From NCBI GenBank assembly GCA_021166725.1, contig JAJPES010000065.1, positions 20,962 to 84,961 of the forward strand: a DNA stretch of 64,000 nucleotides, given 5' to 3'. The notes beneath the pieces were generated by a model. The model ran no database searches. It was given only the letters and a program-made list of their open reading frames with translations, and was not told the DNA's origin. Origin of the DNA: Burkholderiaceae bacterium (GTDB lineage: Bacteria; Pseudomonadota; Gammaproteobacteria; Burkholderiales; Burkholderiaceae_E). The translations under genes were made by a program, and so were the position numbers. Numbering within the stretch: position 1 is the stretch's first letter; each line of letters starts with the position of its first letter. Shown piece by piece: positions 17,778 to 26,558 of this stretch.

Positions 17778-18743
17778 ATGCGCCTGCTGGTGATCCTCGA
17801 TCCGCTGCCGCAGATCAAGACCTACAAGGACACGACCTACGCGATGATGGTCGAGGCCGCCGCGCGCGGCCACGCACTCTTCGTCTGCGAGCAGCACCAG
17901 CTGTCGTATGCGAACGAGCGCGCGATGGTCGTCGCCACGCCGCTGACGATCACCGATGCCACCGGCAGCGGTGCGCCGTGGTACGCGCTGGGCGAGCCGG
18001 TGCGCGAGCCGGTCGCCGCCTTCGACGCGGTGCTGATGCGCAAGGATCCGCCCTTCGACATGGAGTACGTCTACTCCACCTACCTGCTCGAGCAGGCGGT
18101 GCGCGAAGGAGGGCGCGTGTTCAACGATCCGCGTGCGATCCGCGATCACAACGAGAAGTTGTCCATCGCCGAGTTTCCCGAGTTCGCCGCGCCGACGCTG
18201 GTGACGCGCTCGGCCGACGAGCTGCGCGCGTTCGTCGACCAGCACGACGAAGCGGTGTTCAAGCTGCTCGACGGCATGGGCGGCACGTCGATCTTTCGCG
18301 CCAAGCGCGGCGACCCCAACCTGTCGGTGATCATCGAGGCGCTGAACCTGTTCGGCGCACGCAGCGTGATGGCGCAGCGCTACATCCCCGAGATCAGCGA
18401 GGGCGACAAGCGCGTGCTGCTGATCGGCGGCGAGGTCGTTCCCTTCAGCCTCGCGCGCATCCCCAGGACCGGCGAGTTCCGCGGCAACCTCGCTGCCGGC
18501 GGCACCGGCGTTGCGAAGGAGCTGTCGGCGCGCGACCGCGAAGTCGGCGAGGCGCTCGCACCGAAACTGGCGGCGCGCGGCTTGCTGCTCGTCGGGCTGG
18601 ACCTGATCGGCGACTACGTCACCGAGATCAACGTGACGAGCCCGACCTGCTTCCAGGAGATCCGCCAGCAGAAGGGCTTCGACGTCGCGCGCCTGTTCGT
18701 CGACAAGCTCGAGGCGGCGCTCGCGCAGCCGAGCGTGGCCTGA
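17778..18743 (+). CDS. gshB: Glutathione synthetase
   Basis: ATP-grasp ligase of 321 residues that adds glycine to gamma-glutamylcysteine. The N-terminal MRLLVILDPLPQIKTYKDTTYAMM is the GshB signature. VLMRKDPPFDMEYVYSTYLLE, the phosphate-binding loop KLLDGMGGTSIFRAK and the C-terminal LDLIGDYVTEINVTSPTCFQEI metal/ATP site follow. It has a GAAGGAAG-like Shine-Dalgarno just upstream and lies between gshA and the PTS genes, in the gene order usual for Burkholderiales. Confidence 0.95.
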   Translation: MRLLVILDPLPQIKTYKDTTYAMMVEAAARGHALFVCEQHQLSYANERAMVVATPLTITDATGSGAPWYALGEPVREPVAAFDAVLMRKDPPFDMEYVYSTYLLEQAVREGGRVFNDPRAIRDHNEKLSIAEFPEFAAPTLVTRSADELRAFVDQHDEAVFKLLDGMGGTSIFRAKRGDPNLSVIIEALNLFGARSVMAQRYIPEISEGDKRVLLIGGEVVPFSLARIPRTGEFRGNLAAGGTGVAKELSARDREVGEALAPKLAARGLLLVGLDLIGDYVTEINVTSPTCFQEIRQQKGFDVARLFVDKLEAALAQPSVA

Positions 18744-18781
18744 GCGATGACCAGTCGTTCCGGCGACGCGCACCGCTTGCG

Positions 18782-19207
18782 ATGATCGGCATTCTCGTCG
18801 TCTCGCACGAACCCTTCGGCAGCGCGCTGATCCGCTGCACGCGCCACGTGTTCGGTCGGCTGCCGCCGCAACTGGCCGCGCTCGACGTCGTCCCCGACGA
18901 GAACCCCGAGATGGCGTTGAGCGCCGGGCGCGAATTGCTCGCGCGCATCAACGACGGCAGCGGCGCCGTCGTGTTCACCGACGCGTACGGCGCCACGCCT
19001 TCGCGCATTGCGGCGCAGCTCGCCGTGCCCGATCGCGTGCGCGTCGTGGCCGGCGCAAACCTGCCGATGCTGCTCAAGGCGCTGCAGAATCGGCGCATGC
19101 CGGTCGACGAGCTCGTCGAAGCGTTGCTCGACAGCGGCCACCGTTCGATTCGCGCGCTCGACGCCGACGACGGTGCGGCGTCCCCGCCCGGGCCGGCCTC
19201 GCCATGA
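18782..19207 (+). CDS. PTS system mannose/fructose-type EIIA component
   Basis: Cytoplasmic phosphocarrier of 141 residues. The phosphorylated histidine is in MIGILVVSHEPFGSALIRC, and the EIIA-Man fold is supported by GAVVFTDAYGATPSRIAAQL and VAGANLPMLLKAL. No EIIB or EIIC gene is nearby, so this is the orphan, regulatory form found in many betaproteobacteria rather than part of a sugar transporter. Its stop overlaps the HPr start by four bases (ATGA). Confidence 0.9.
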   Translation: MIGILVVSHEPFGSALIRCTRHVFGRLPPQLAALDVVPDENPEMALSAGRELLARINDGSGAVVFTDAYGATPSRIAAQLAVPDRVRVVAGANLPMLLKALQNRRMPVDELVEALLDSGHRSIRALDADDGAASPPGPASP

Positions 19208-19476
19208 CGAAGGCCGAGGTCATCGTCGTGAACCGGCTCGGACTGCATGCGCGCCCGTCGGCGCGCATGACCGCAACCGCGTCGCGCTATCGGGCCGAAG
19301 TCTGGCTGTCGAAGGGCGCGCGCCGCGTGAACGCCAAGAGCATCATGGGCGTGATGATGCTGGCCGCCGCGAAGGGCAGCACGCTGGTCATCGAGGCGGA
19401 AGGGCCCGACGAGGCCGAGGCCGTCGAGGCGCTGCGCGCGCTGGTCGCCGCGGGCTTCGAAGAGGAGCCGGGCTGA
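19204..19476 (+). CDS. ptsH: Phosphocarrier protein HPr
   Basis: HPr of 90 residues that relays phosphate from enzyme I to EIIA. The active-site histidine is in VVNRLGLHARPSARM, and the regulatory serine region reads RRVNAKSIMGVMMLAAAKGS. The protein ends in an acidic tail (EEEPG). It is translationally coupled to the EIIA gene and precedes ptsI by four bases. The HprK-related kinase encoded in the facing operon is not an ordinary HprK, so phosphorylation of this HPr on serine is only a possibility. Confidence 0.95.
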   Translation: MTKAEVIVVNRLGLHARPSARMTATASRYRAEVWLSKGARRVNAKSIMGVMMLAAAKGSTLVIEAEGPDEAEAVEALRALVAAGFEEEPG

Positions 19477-19480
19477 TCCC

Positions 19481-21199
19481 ATGTTCAGCCTGCACGGCAT
19501 CGGCGTCGGCGGCGGGATCGTCATCGGACGAGCGCGCCGGCTGGAAGCGAGCGAGCGCGACGTGCCGCGCTACCGTGTCTGCGACGACCAGGTCGAGCGC
19601 GAGCTGGCGCGGCTCGAGACGGCGATCGAGGTGGTCAAGGCCGAACTGCAGGCGATCGCCGAGCAGCTGCCGGAGGAAGGCCCCGCCGAAGCGCGCGCGC
19701 TGCTCGACGTGCACGCGATGATCCTCGACGATCCGGCACTGGTCGATGCGGCGCGCGACAGCGTGCGCGAGCACCTGCGCAACGCCGAGTGGGCCTTCGC
19801 CGCGCAGGCCACGCACCTTGCTGCGCAGTTCGACGAGATCGACGACGAGTACCTGCGCGAGCGCGGGCGCGACGTGCTGCAGGTCGCCGACCGCGTGACG
19901 CGCGTGCTTTCCGGGTCGCGCACGCGCACGTATACCGGACGCGACGAGCCGCGCATCTTCGTTGCCGAAGACCTCTCGCCGGCCGACATGCTTTCGCTGC
20001 GCTCCGCGGTGGGCTTCGCGATCGACCAGGGCGGCGCCACTTCGCATACGGCGATTCTCGCGCGCGGGATGAACGTCCCGGCCGTCGTCGGCGCCGGCCT
20101 GGCCAGCCGGCTGATCGCCGACGACGACTGGCTCGTGCTCGACGGCGAGCAGGGCGTCGTCATCGTCGCGCCCGACGAAAGCGTGCTGTCTCAGTACCGC
20201 CATCTGCAGGCGTTGAGCCTGCGCGAGCGCGAGGCGCTGCAGAAGCTGTTGCACGTGCCGGCAATCACGAAGGACGGCACGTCGATCCAGCTGTGCGCGA
20301 ACATCGAGCGGCCCGACGAAGCGGTTGCGGCGCTCGCCGGCGGTGCCGAGGGCGTCGGCCTGTTCCGCTCGGAGTTCCTGTTCCTGAACCGGCGCGAGCT
20401 GCCGGACGAAGACGAGCAGTACGAGGCCTACCGCGAAGCGGTGGTGGCGATGCAGGGGCGGCCCGTGACGATTCGCACGCTCGACGTAGGCGCCGACAAG
20501 GCGCTCGCGCGCAGCGGCGCGCAGATCGCGCAGAATCCGGCGCTGGGCCGGCGCGCGATCCGCTACTGCCTGTCGCAACCGACGATGTTCCTCGCGCAGC
20601 TGCGCGCGATCCTGCGCGCCTCGGCGCACGGTCCGGTGCGGCTGCTGATCCCGATGCTCGCGCACGGGCACGAGATCGACCAGACGCTGCGCCTGATCGG
20701 CATCGCCAAGGTGCAACTGAGCGAGCGCGGCATCGCCTTCGACGAGGGCATGCCGGTGGGCGGCATGGTCGAGATCCCGGCGGCGGCGCTGTCGGCCAGT
20801 CTGTTCGTGCGCCGGCTCGATTTCCTGTCGATCGGCACCAACGATCTCACGCAATACACGCTGGCGATCGACCGCGCGGACCACGAGGTCGCGTCGCTCT
20901 ACGAACCCTTCCACCCGTCGGTGCTGCGGCTGGTGGCGATGACGATCCGCGCCGCGCGGCGCGCCGGCAAGCCGGTGGCGGTGTGCGGCGAGATGGCCGG
21001 CGACTGGGGCGCCGCGCACCTGCTGCTCGGCATGGGCTTGCGCGAGTTCTCGATGCACCCGGCGAGCCTGCTGCGCGTCAAGCGCGAGATCCTTCGCGCC
21101 GACGTGACGCAGCTGGCGCCGCGGGTGGCGCGGCTGCTGCAGGCGGTCGATCCGCTGCGGATGCGCGCGCAGCTCGCGCGGCTCGTCGGCGCACCCTGA
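19481..21199 (+). CDS. ptsI: Phosphoenolpyruvate-protein phosphotransferase, enzyme I
   Basis: Enzyme I of 572 residues that takes phosphate from phosphoenolpyruvate and gives it to HPr. The N-terminus MFSLHGIGVGGGIVIGRARR, the phospho-histidine motif DQGGATSHTAILARGMNVPAV, the PEP-binding GVGLFRSEFLFLNR and DFLSIGTNDLTQYTLAIDRAD, and the active cysteine block VAVCGEMAGDWGA are all present. Length is normal. The last 122 bp overlap the coding 3' end of the convergent nucleotidyltransferase-fold gene, an unusually long antisense overlap. Confidence 0.95.
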   Translation: MFSLHGIGVGGGIVIGRARRLEASERDVPRYRVCDDQVERELARLETAIEVVKAELQAIAEQLPEEGPAEARALLDVHAMILDDPALVDAARDSVREHLRNAEWAFAAQATHLAAQFDEIDDEYLRERGRDVLQVADRVTRVLSGSRTRTYTGRDEPRIFVAEDLSPADMLSLRSAVGFAIDQGGATSHTAILARGMNVPAVVGAGLASRLIADDDWLVLDGEQGVVIVAPDESVLSQYRHLQALSLREREALQKLLHVPAITKDGTSIQLCANIERPDEAVAALAGGAEGVGLFRSEFLFLNRRELPDEDEQYEAYREAVVAMQGRPVTIRTLDVGADKALARSGAQIAQNPALGRRAIRYCLSQPTMFLAQLRAILRASAHGPVRLLIPMLAHGHEIDQTLRLIGIAKVQLSERGIAFDEGMPVGGMVEIPAAALSASLFVRRLDFLSIGTNDLTQYTLAIDRADHEVASLYEPFHPSVLRLVAMTIRAARRAGKPVAVCGEMAGDWGAAHLLLGMGLREFSMHPASLLRVKREILRADVTQLAPRVARLLQAVDPLRMRAQLARLVGAP

Positions 21200-22295
21200 A
21201 CTTGCGTCCGAGGTGCCGCGCGAGCATCGGCGGCGGCATCCGGATCCAGTGCGAGCGGGCGTACAGCAGCAGCCGCGCCGCGCGCGCTGCGCGGTTCGTC
21301 GCATCGGGGTGCATCGGAAACAGCGCGAGCGGCATCAGGCGATCGGTGAGACGCACCACTGCAGCCGGCGGAGCGCCCGCCTGCGATGCTTCGATCAGCT
21401 CGGCGGGAATCGGCGTGCCGAGGCAACGCTGCGCCTGGCGCAGCGCGTGGAATGCCGGACGCGCGAGATCGAGCGCCTCGGCGCGCGGCCAGAATTCGTC
21501 CCGGAAGCCGGGCTCGTGCGTCGCGAAGTGGCGCAGCAGTTCGTCGATGTCGACGAGATCGCGCAGCGCATCGGCGAGGTCGGAGCTCGACATCAGGTGC
21601 GCCATCGCGTGCAGCGTCATGTCGATCGGCGACAGTACGTGCAGTGCGGTACCGGGCAACGGGCGAGCATGCTCGAGCAACAGTCGCGCTTCCGGCCTGG
21701 CGCGTCCCGTCGACATCACGATGTTGTGGTGCAGGTCGACTTCGACCCGGCGCTCGGCGTGGCGCAGCGGCGGCAACTCGTGCGACCAGCTGCGGTAATA
21801 GCGGTCGTCGTGCTCGTCGAGCGGCACGGCCGTCCAGCCGCGCTGGCGCAGCCGCGACTCGACGTCGGCGAGTCGTTCGCGCGGCAGCATCAGGTCGACG
21901 TCGACGAGGTGGCGACCGACTGCGTTCGGCAGTCCACCCAGCGCGTAGGCGCAGCCCTTGAGCGCGACGAGCGGCGCAGGCAACTCGTCGCGCAGCGCGT
22001 GGATCACCCGATCGAGTTCCCACAGCGCAGCGCGACGCTGCGCCTCGGCGTGGGCGAGCGCCCCGAGCAATTGATCGACGGCCGCTCGGGGCAGCGCGTC
22101 GAGCAGCCCTGCCTCGCGCAACTGCCACCCGATGCGCGCGAGCAGCCTTGCGCGCCGCAGCACGCGCAGCAGCAAATCCAGGTCGCGCGGCGGCAGGCCG
22201 ACGATGCGATGCGGCTCGCGCAGTGCAGCGACGACGAGCCCCGCGACGCGCGTCGCGGGCGATGCGTCGACGCCGAGGGCCTCGCGTTCAGGCAT
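21078..22295 (-). CDS. Nucleotidyltransferase-fold protein (NTP_transf_5-like)
   Basis: Predicted nucleotidyltransferase-like protein of 405 residues, last gene of the HprK-related operon. The core is LVALKGCAYALGGLPNAVGRHLVDVDLMLPRERL, where the GG and DVD residues match the family pattern. DLHHNIVMSTGRARPEARLLLEHARPL and SPIDMTLHAMAHLMSSSDLADALRDLVDIDELLRHF follow. The C-terminal 60 residues are basic and low-complexity (AARASAADRPPAAAAPP) and lie antisense to ptsI. The start MPEREALGV overlaps the kinase stop by 8 bp. Family members occur with PqqD-like and HprK-like genes; their target is not known to me. Confidence 0.8.
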   Translation of the reverse strand: MPEREALGVDASPATRVAGLVVAALREPHRIVGLPPRDLDLLLRVLRRARLLARIGWQLREAGLLDALPRAAVDQLLGALAHAEAQRRAALWELDRVIHALRDELPAPLVALKGCAYALGGLPNAVGRHLVDVDLMLPRERLADVESRLRQRGWTAVPLDEHDDRYYRSWSHELPPLRHAERRVEVDLHHNIVMSTGRARPEARLLLEHARPLPGTALHVLSPIDMTLHAMAHLMSSSDLADALRDLVDIDELLRHFATHEPGFRDEFWPRAEALDLARPAFHALRQAQRCLGTPIPAELIEASQAGAPPAAVVRLTDRLMPLALFPMHPDATNRAARAARLLLYARSHWIRMPPPMLARHLGRKFRVRRRAARAARASAADRPPAAAAPPAAPAASRRREGSRA

Positions 22296-23217
22296 CGACC
22301 GGTTCTACCAGCGCCTCGAGCGCCTCGACCGCTTCGTCGAGCGACGAATAGCGAAGGCGCATCCGGCGCGATGCGCCGACGATCTTCTTCACGGTGTCGA
22401 ACGCCGGTTCGCCGAGCAGTTCGTAATTGAAGGCGTTGGTGGCCAGCGAGAAGAAGGCTCGATCCGCGGGAACGGGTTCGAGCTCGAGTGCGGCGTCCGC
22501 AGCCCAGCGCGGAAAGACGATCCAGGCCGCGCGCGCCGTTTCGCTCGCTCGCGCGACGCTGTCGGAGGGCGCGCGCAGATGCACGATGTCGCCTTTTGCG
22601 GTCGCCTCGATGCGCGGCCCGAAGAACGCGTCGGGCGCGAATGCGCGCAGCACGTCGATCGATTCGTTCTTCAGCGGCATCGGTCGCGGAAAAGGAACGA
22701 AGTCCATCGTGCCGGGACGTACGAGGCCGAACTCGTCGGACAACAGGCGCCAGCCGCGATGCGCGAGTGCCGCGCACAGCGTCGTCTTTCCGTGGCCGGG
22801 CATCGCCGGCATGACGAGAGCGCGGCCGTCGCGCTCGAGTACCGCGGCGTGCAGCATCAGGAAGCCGTGGAAGCGCAGTGCGACGACGAGGTTCAACCCC
22901 CATTCGAGAACCGCGAGCGCGTGCGCCGCGGGCCGGTCTTCGTGCGGCGCGCGCCCGTCCACTCGAAAGCGCACGCGTCGGGCGGAGCCCGGCCCGCGAA
23001 GCGGCGCTTCGCACAGCGACACATGACCGTGGAAGACGCGCTCGTCGTCGACCAGCGGGTAGTTGCGATACAGCGCATGCAGGGCTCGCGCGGGCTCGCG
23101 CAGGCCGACGGTCATGCGCAAGTCGAAGGGGCCGATGCGCAGCCCGAGGCCGCCGCGAATTCGCTCGACGAACGTTTCGGCGTCGATCGTGGCGACTGTT
23201 GCCGCAACGTCGTTCAC
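22288..23217 (-). CDS. HprK-related kinase A
   Basis: Kinase-fold protein of 309 residues related to HPr kinase/phosphorylase but lacking the canonical HprK context. The P-loop is PAMPGHGKTTL near residues 138-147, followed by WRLLSDEFGLVRP and FVPFPRPMPLKNESIDVL. The GTG start overlaps the stop of the PqqD-like gene (GTGA), which is why the track, with an ATG-type start 49 codons upstream, gives 358 residues. HprK-related kinase A, a PqqD-like protein and a nucleotidyltransferase are a known gene trio of unknown product (HPr-rel-A type). Function here is inferred from that pattern. Confidence 0.82.
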   Translation of the reverse strand: MNDVAATVATIDAETFVERIRGGLGLRIGPFDLRMTVGLREPARALHALYRNYPLVDDERVFHGHVSLCEAPLRGPGSARRVRFRVDGRAPHEDRPAAHALAVLEWGLNLVVALRFHGFLMLHAAVLERDGRALVMPAMPGHGKTTLCAALAHRGWRLLSDEFGLVRPGTMDFVPFPRPMPLKNESIDVLRAFAPDAFFGPRIEATAKGDIVHLRAPSDSVARASETARAAWIVFPRWAADAALELEPVPADRAFFSLATNAFNYELLGEPAFDTVKKIVGASRRMRLRYSSLDEAVEALEALVEPVDA

Positions 23218-23516
23218 ATCGGGGCCGACTCGATGAGCCCGACGGTCTCGAGGTGCTGCAGCAGGTTCGCGACGTGGTGCAGGAATTGCGGATCGGGCTT
23301 GACGTCCTGCAGTTCGGCCAGCGCAAACGCCGCCTCGGCGGCATTGCGTGGCTCGATCAGGCACTCGCGCAGCAGCAGTGCCGCGCCTTCGTTCAGGAAA
23401 TGCGTCTGCCCGGACGGCCGGTGATAGAGGACGTGTCCGGACTCGGAATGCGCCCAGGCGAAGGGCGCGCCGGACGGAACCCGCCAGCGTGGCGGTCCGC
23501 CGGCGGGCGGGTTCAT
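23214..23516 (-). CDS. PqqD family protein (HPr-rel-A type)
   Basis: Small protein of 100 residues, MNPPAGGPPRWRVPSGAPFAW. The PqqD-like winged-helix part is seen in HVLYHRPSGQTHFLNEGAALLLRECLIEPRNAAEAAFALAE and the C-terminal LHHVANLLQHLETVGLIESAPM. PqqD proteins bind precursor peptides and present them to modifying enzymes. Its overlaps with both neighbours (ATGA upstream, GTGA downstream) show tight co-expression with the four-cysteine protein and the kinase. The longer track ORF (285 residues) is in frame but overlaps the upstream gene completely. Confidence 0.82.
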   Translation of the reverse strand: MNPPAGGPPRWRVPSGAPFAWAHSESGHVLYHRPSGQTHFLNEGAALLLRECLIEPRNAAEAAFALAELQDVKPDPQFLHHVANLLQHLETVGLIESAPM

Positions 23517-24025
23517 ACGTCGGTGATGTTCACGCGCACGCCGAACGACGCGATCGAAAGCGCCGAGACGAAGGCGCCGTGGACACCGTCGTTCACGTTC
23601 TTCTCGGCGAGGTTCTGCGCGTTGTTGCAGTTGCCGTTCGGCGAGTAGTAGTACGTGCCGCCCTGGTCGCACATCTCGGTTGTCGAGACGTCTGCGTATG
23701 TGGGCTTGCCATTGGAACCGGTGCCGTCGTACTTGCAGTACGTGCGGCCAGGCGTGAACCTGGTGACCTCGATCGGCCCGGTGTCCGGGACGAACCAACC
23801 CTTGTCGTTTCCGCCCAGGCCAGGATCCTTGGCGCAAAAGGCCGTTTCGGTTTCGGATCTCGCAAGAACGGCGCTGGTGCGCGCGATTTCGGCCGCGACG
23901 CCCTGGCGCAGCGAGAAGATCGTCGGCATCGCGACGAGCAACGCGCGCCGGCCGGTGGAGGGGATGCGATTCGAGGAAGGCGCCGAGGTCCATGCATCGC
24001 CCGGCCTGCCAATGGACTCGTTCAT
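23513..24025 (-). CDS. Four-cysteine protein heading the HprK-related operon; possible substrate
   Basis: I do not recognise this 170-residue protein. It begins MNESIGRPGDAWTSAPS, has a moderately hydrophobic stretch around residues 28-54 (RALLVAMPTIFSLRQGVAAE), and then a Gly/Asn/Tyr-rich part with four cysteines near residues 64, 97, 119 and 133 (AFCAKD, TYCKYD, EMCDQG, GNCNNA). It is the first gene of the operon and overlaps the PqqD-like gene by four bases. A secreted or modified product handled by the PqqD-like protein and kinase is plausible, but this is inference. A later start at residue 33 (MPTIFSLRQG) is possible. Confidence 0.7.
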   Translation of the reverse strand: MNESIGRPGDAWTSAPSSNRIPSTGRRALLVAMPTIFSLRQGVAAEIARTSAVLARSETETAFCAKDPGLGGNDKGWFVPDTGPIEVTRFTPGRTYCKYDGTGSNGKPTYADVSTTEMCDQGGTYYYSPNGNCNNAQNLAEKNVNDGVHGAFVSALSIASFGVRVNITDV

Positions 24026-24166
24026 CTGTTGCTCCCCGCCACCCGTTCTTGTCTTTCAAAAGACCATGCAAGAATTACGCCAATTCGCGTGCTTTCAGGG
24101 GAAATCTGGGTACCGAAGCGCCTGGCAGACGCGTTGTGTAAAGCCTGCCGACATCCTGCGCCGAAG

Positions 24167-25453
24167 TCAGCCCTTCGGTGGCTGCGGCAACCGTGCGAAC
24201 AGCCACGCCCCCGTGCCGAGCATCAACGCGATCGTCGCGAACGCTGCCGTGAAAGGCGGCCAACCGCGCGCCACCGCGAACGACGCCACAGCACCGGTCA
24301 GCCACTGCATCAACGCCACGCCGAGGAACAGCGCCATCGTGAACAGCGACAGCGCGCGTCCCGTCATCGAGGCGGGATAGGCGTCGCGCACGTCCGGGTA
24401 CTGCAGCACGCCGTAGCCGAAGAGCAGCGAGAAGGCGATCGAGATCGCCACGTCGAACCAGGCGTTGAAGCCGGGTGCGAGCAGCACGAACAGCGCCGCG
24501 CAGCCGAGCGTTCCGCCGAGCAGCCAGCGTCGCCGCGTCGCGCGTCCCGGGTCGAGTCGGCCGAACAGCGGCGGGCTGATCATCGATGCCACCGACACCG
24601 CGATCGCGACATTGCCGCTGGCCACGAGCGAGAAGCCGTAGCGATCGACCAGCAGCGGCCCGAGCCACAGTCCGCGCAGCGAGACGAAAGCGGCGTAACT
24701 GACCGTGGCCAGCGCGAGGATGCCCCAGGTATGCGGCATCGCGAACAACGACGCGAAGCCGCGCAGGGCCTGTCCGAGCGACTCGCGTTCGGTGTCCTGC
24801 GGTGAATCCGTCGCCGCCGTCGTCGAACGCTCGCCGTCGACGCGGGTCGAAGGCGCTTCCCGTTCCCGCACGAAGTGCGCGATCGCCAGCCACGCCACGG
24901 CCGACAGAACGCCGAGCGCGACGAAGCCCGAGCGCCACGTGCCCATCTCGATCAACCAGGCGAGCGGCGTGCCGGTGACGAGCATGCCCATGCCGCCGAG
25001 CCCCAGCACGAGCCCCGACACCGATGCGTAGCGCGCGGCCGGAAAGCGCTGCGCGATGAACACCGTGCAGACGAGGAAGGCCGGTGCGCAGCCGATGCCG
25101 ATCAGCGCCTGGCCGACGAGCAGCACGCCGAACCGATCCGTGTACGCGGACAGTGCCGATCCGACGATGGTGAGCGGGAACGCGACGAGCACCGTGCGAC
25201 GCACGCCGTACAGGTCGATGCCGATGCCCATCAACAACTGCAGCGCGCCGAATGCGAGATGGAAGGTTCCGGCGAACACGCCGAGCGCCTGCGGGCCGAG
25301 CCCGAATTCCGCCTGCAGTTGCGGCGCCATGATCGCCGCCACCGTGCGATAGGCCTGGCTCAGCGCGAAGCCGCCGGTGAGCGCGAGCAGCATCGCCCAG
25401 GCGGATGACGAATGTCCGGAGGGGCGGGAGCGAAAGGCGGAATCGGCGGGCAT
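24167..25453 (-). CDS. Major facilitator superfamily transporter
   Basis: Inner-membrane carrier of 428 residues with twelve predicted helices. The loop 2-3 motif appears as GIDLYGVRRTVLVAFPL, and a long charged central loop (REREAPSTRVDGERSTTAATDSPQDTERES) separates the halves. SMTGRALSLFTMALFLGVALMQWLTG near the C-terminus parallels the other MFS protein of this window (4067-5299). The gene is divergent from nothing close; a LysR gene follows upstream on the same strand after 80 bp. Substrate unknown. Confidence 0.87.
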   Translation of the reverse strand: MPADSAFRSRPSGHSSSAWAMLLALTGGFALSQAYRTVAAIMAPQLQAEFGLGPQALGVFAGTFHLAFGALQLLMGIGIDLYGVRRTVLVAFPLTIVGSALSAYTDRFGVLLVGQALIGIGCAPAFLVCTVFIAQRFPAARYASVSGLVLGLGGMGMLVTGTPLAWLIEMGTWRSGFVALGVLSAVAWLAIAHFVREREAPSTRVDGERSTTAATDSPQDTERESLGQALRGFASLFAMPHTWGILALATVSYAAFVSLRGLWLGPLLVDRYGFSLVASGNVAIAVSVASMISPPLFGRLDPGRATRRRWLLGGTLGCAALFVLLAPGFNAWFDVAISIAFSLLFGYGVLQYPDVRDAYPASMTGRALSLFTMALFLGVALMQWLTGAVASFAVARGWPPFTAAFATIALMLGTGAWLFARLPQPPKG

Positions 25454-25532
25454 CGATGGCAGAGAGCGGACGGCGACGATGCCGTCGGCGGAGGTCGAAG
25501 AGGGAAATCCCCCTGGCCGCAGGGACTGCCGA

Positions 25533-26468
25533 CTATAAGCCCTGCCGGCGGCCGCGCATGGAGCGAAGCGTGCTCGCGATCGGATGGGGCCCGGCGAGCA
25601 GTTCGATCAGCGCTTGTGCGGCCACCGAAGGCGAGCGCCCGGCGCGCCGGATCATTCCCATCGTCCGCTCGATGCGCGGAGAGTGCAGCGGCACCTCGGC
25701 CAACCCGGCGAAGGCCAGCAGCGGCGTCGTCGACGACGGCAGCGCGGCCACGCCCAGGCCCTCGCGCACGAGTGCGCCGACGGTGGCGAGGTGCGCCGCG
25801 TCGTAGCCGCCGCGCGCATCGATTCCGGCCTGCGCGCAAGCGGCTTCGATGTGCTGGCGCACGCTGGAGGTTCGCGACATCGAGACCATCGGCGAGCTCT
25901 TCAGCATCTGCTGCCACGAGATCGAGCGTCGGCGCGCCAGCGGATGGTCGTGACGGCACAGCATCACGAAGCGGTCGACCAGCATCGGCGCGAAGCTGAA
26001 ACAGCGCTCGTCCGCGGGGGCGACCGTCAGGCCGAAATCGGCTCTGCCGCTTTCGACGAGTTCCTGGATCTCGTCATGCAGTGTGTCGCGGATCGCCACG
26101 TCGATGCCGGGGTGCAGGCGCTTGAGCCGCGCCAGCGCGCGCGGCAGCGTGAGCGCGGCGAGCGAGGGGAGCGCCGCGACGACGACGCGACCGCGGCGAC
26201 GCGCGAGGTAGTCGCGCAGGTTGCCGGTAACCGCGTCGAACTCCTCGATCAGCCTCGACGCCAGGCGCAGCAGTTCCTGGCCTTCGGCGGTCAGTGCAAG
26301 CCGGCGCGTCGTCCGATCGAACAGGCGCACGTCGAGCACGAACTCGAGCTTGCGCACGGCCGCGCTGAGCGCCGGCTGCGAAAGGTGCAGGCGCGCGGCG
26401 GCTTCGCGAAAGCTGCCGAGTTCGGCCACCGCGCGAAATGCCTGGAGCTGGCGAAGCGTCACATTCAT
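25533..26468 (-). CDS. LysR family transcriptional regulator
   Basis: LysR regulator of 311 residues. The N-terminal winged helix is classic: MNVTLRQLQAFRAVAELGSFREAAARLHLSQPALSAAVRKLE. The effector domain includes DTLHDEIQELVESGRADFGLT and GALVREGLGVAALPSSTTP. It is divergent from the AtuA/TRAP operon, with a 90-bp intergenic region holding a dyad suitable for LysR binding, so it very likely controls that operon. Confidence 0.93.
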   Translation of the reverse strand: MNVTLRQLQAFRAVAELGSFREAAARLHLSQPALSAAVRKLEFVLDVRLFDRTTRRLALTAEGQELLRLASRLIEEFDAVTGNLRDYLARRRGRVVVAALPSLAALTLPRALARLKRLHPGIDVAIRDTLHDEIQELVESGRADFGLTVAPADERCFSFAPMLVDRFVMLCRHDHPLARRRSISWQQMLKSSPMVSMSRTSSVRQHIEAACAQAGIDARGGYDAAHLATVGALVREGLGVAALPSSTTPLLAFAGLAEVPLHSPRIERTMGMIRRAGRSPSVAAQALIELLAGPHPIASTLRSMRGRRQGL

Positions 26469-26476
26469 AAACCGAT

Positions 26477-26493
26477 TCGATCAATACATCCGA
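26477..26493. promoter_or_regulatory. Candidate LysR operator (TCG-N11-CGA dyad)
   Basis: The AT-rich gap between the LysR gene and atuA-like gene holds TCGATCAATACATCCGA, an interrupted dyad with 11 bp between its arms, as many LysR boxes have. A wider partial symmetry (CGATT at 26473-26477, AATCG at 26496-26500) surrounds it. Confidence 0.5.
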
Positions 26494-26558
26494 TAAATCG
26501 ATTTGCCAAGCGTTTCGAGCGACAGGCAACCTCGTCCGATGGTGCGAGGAAGGGTCGA

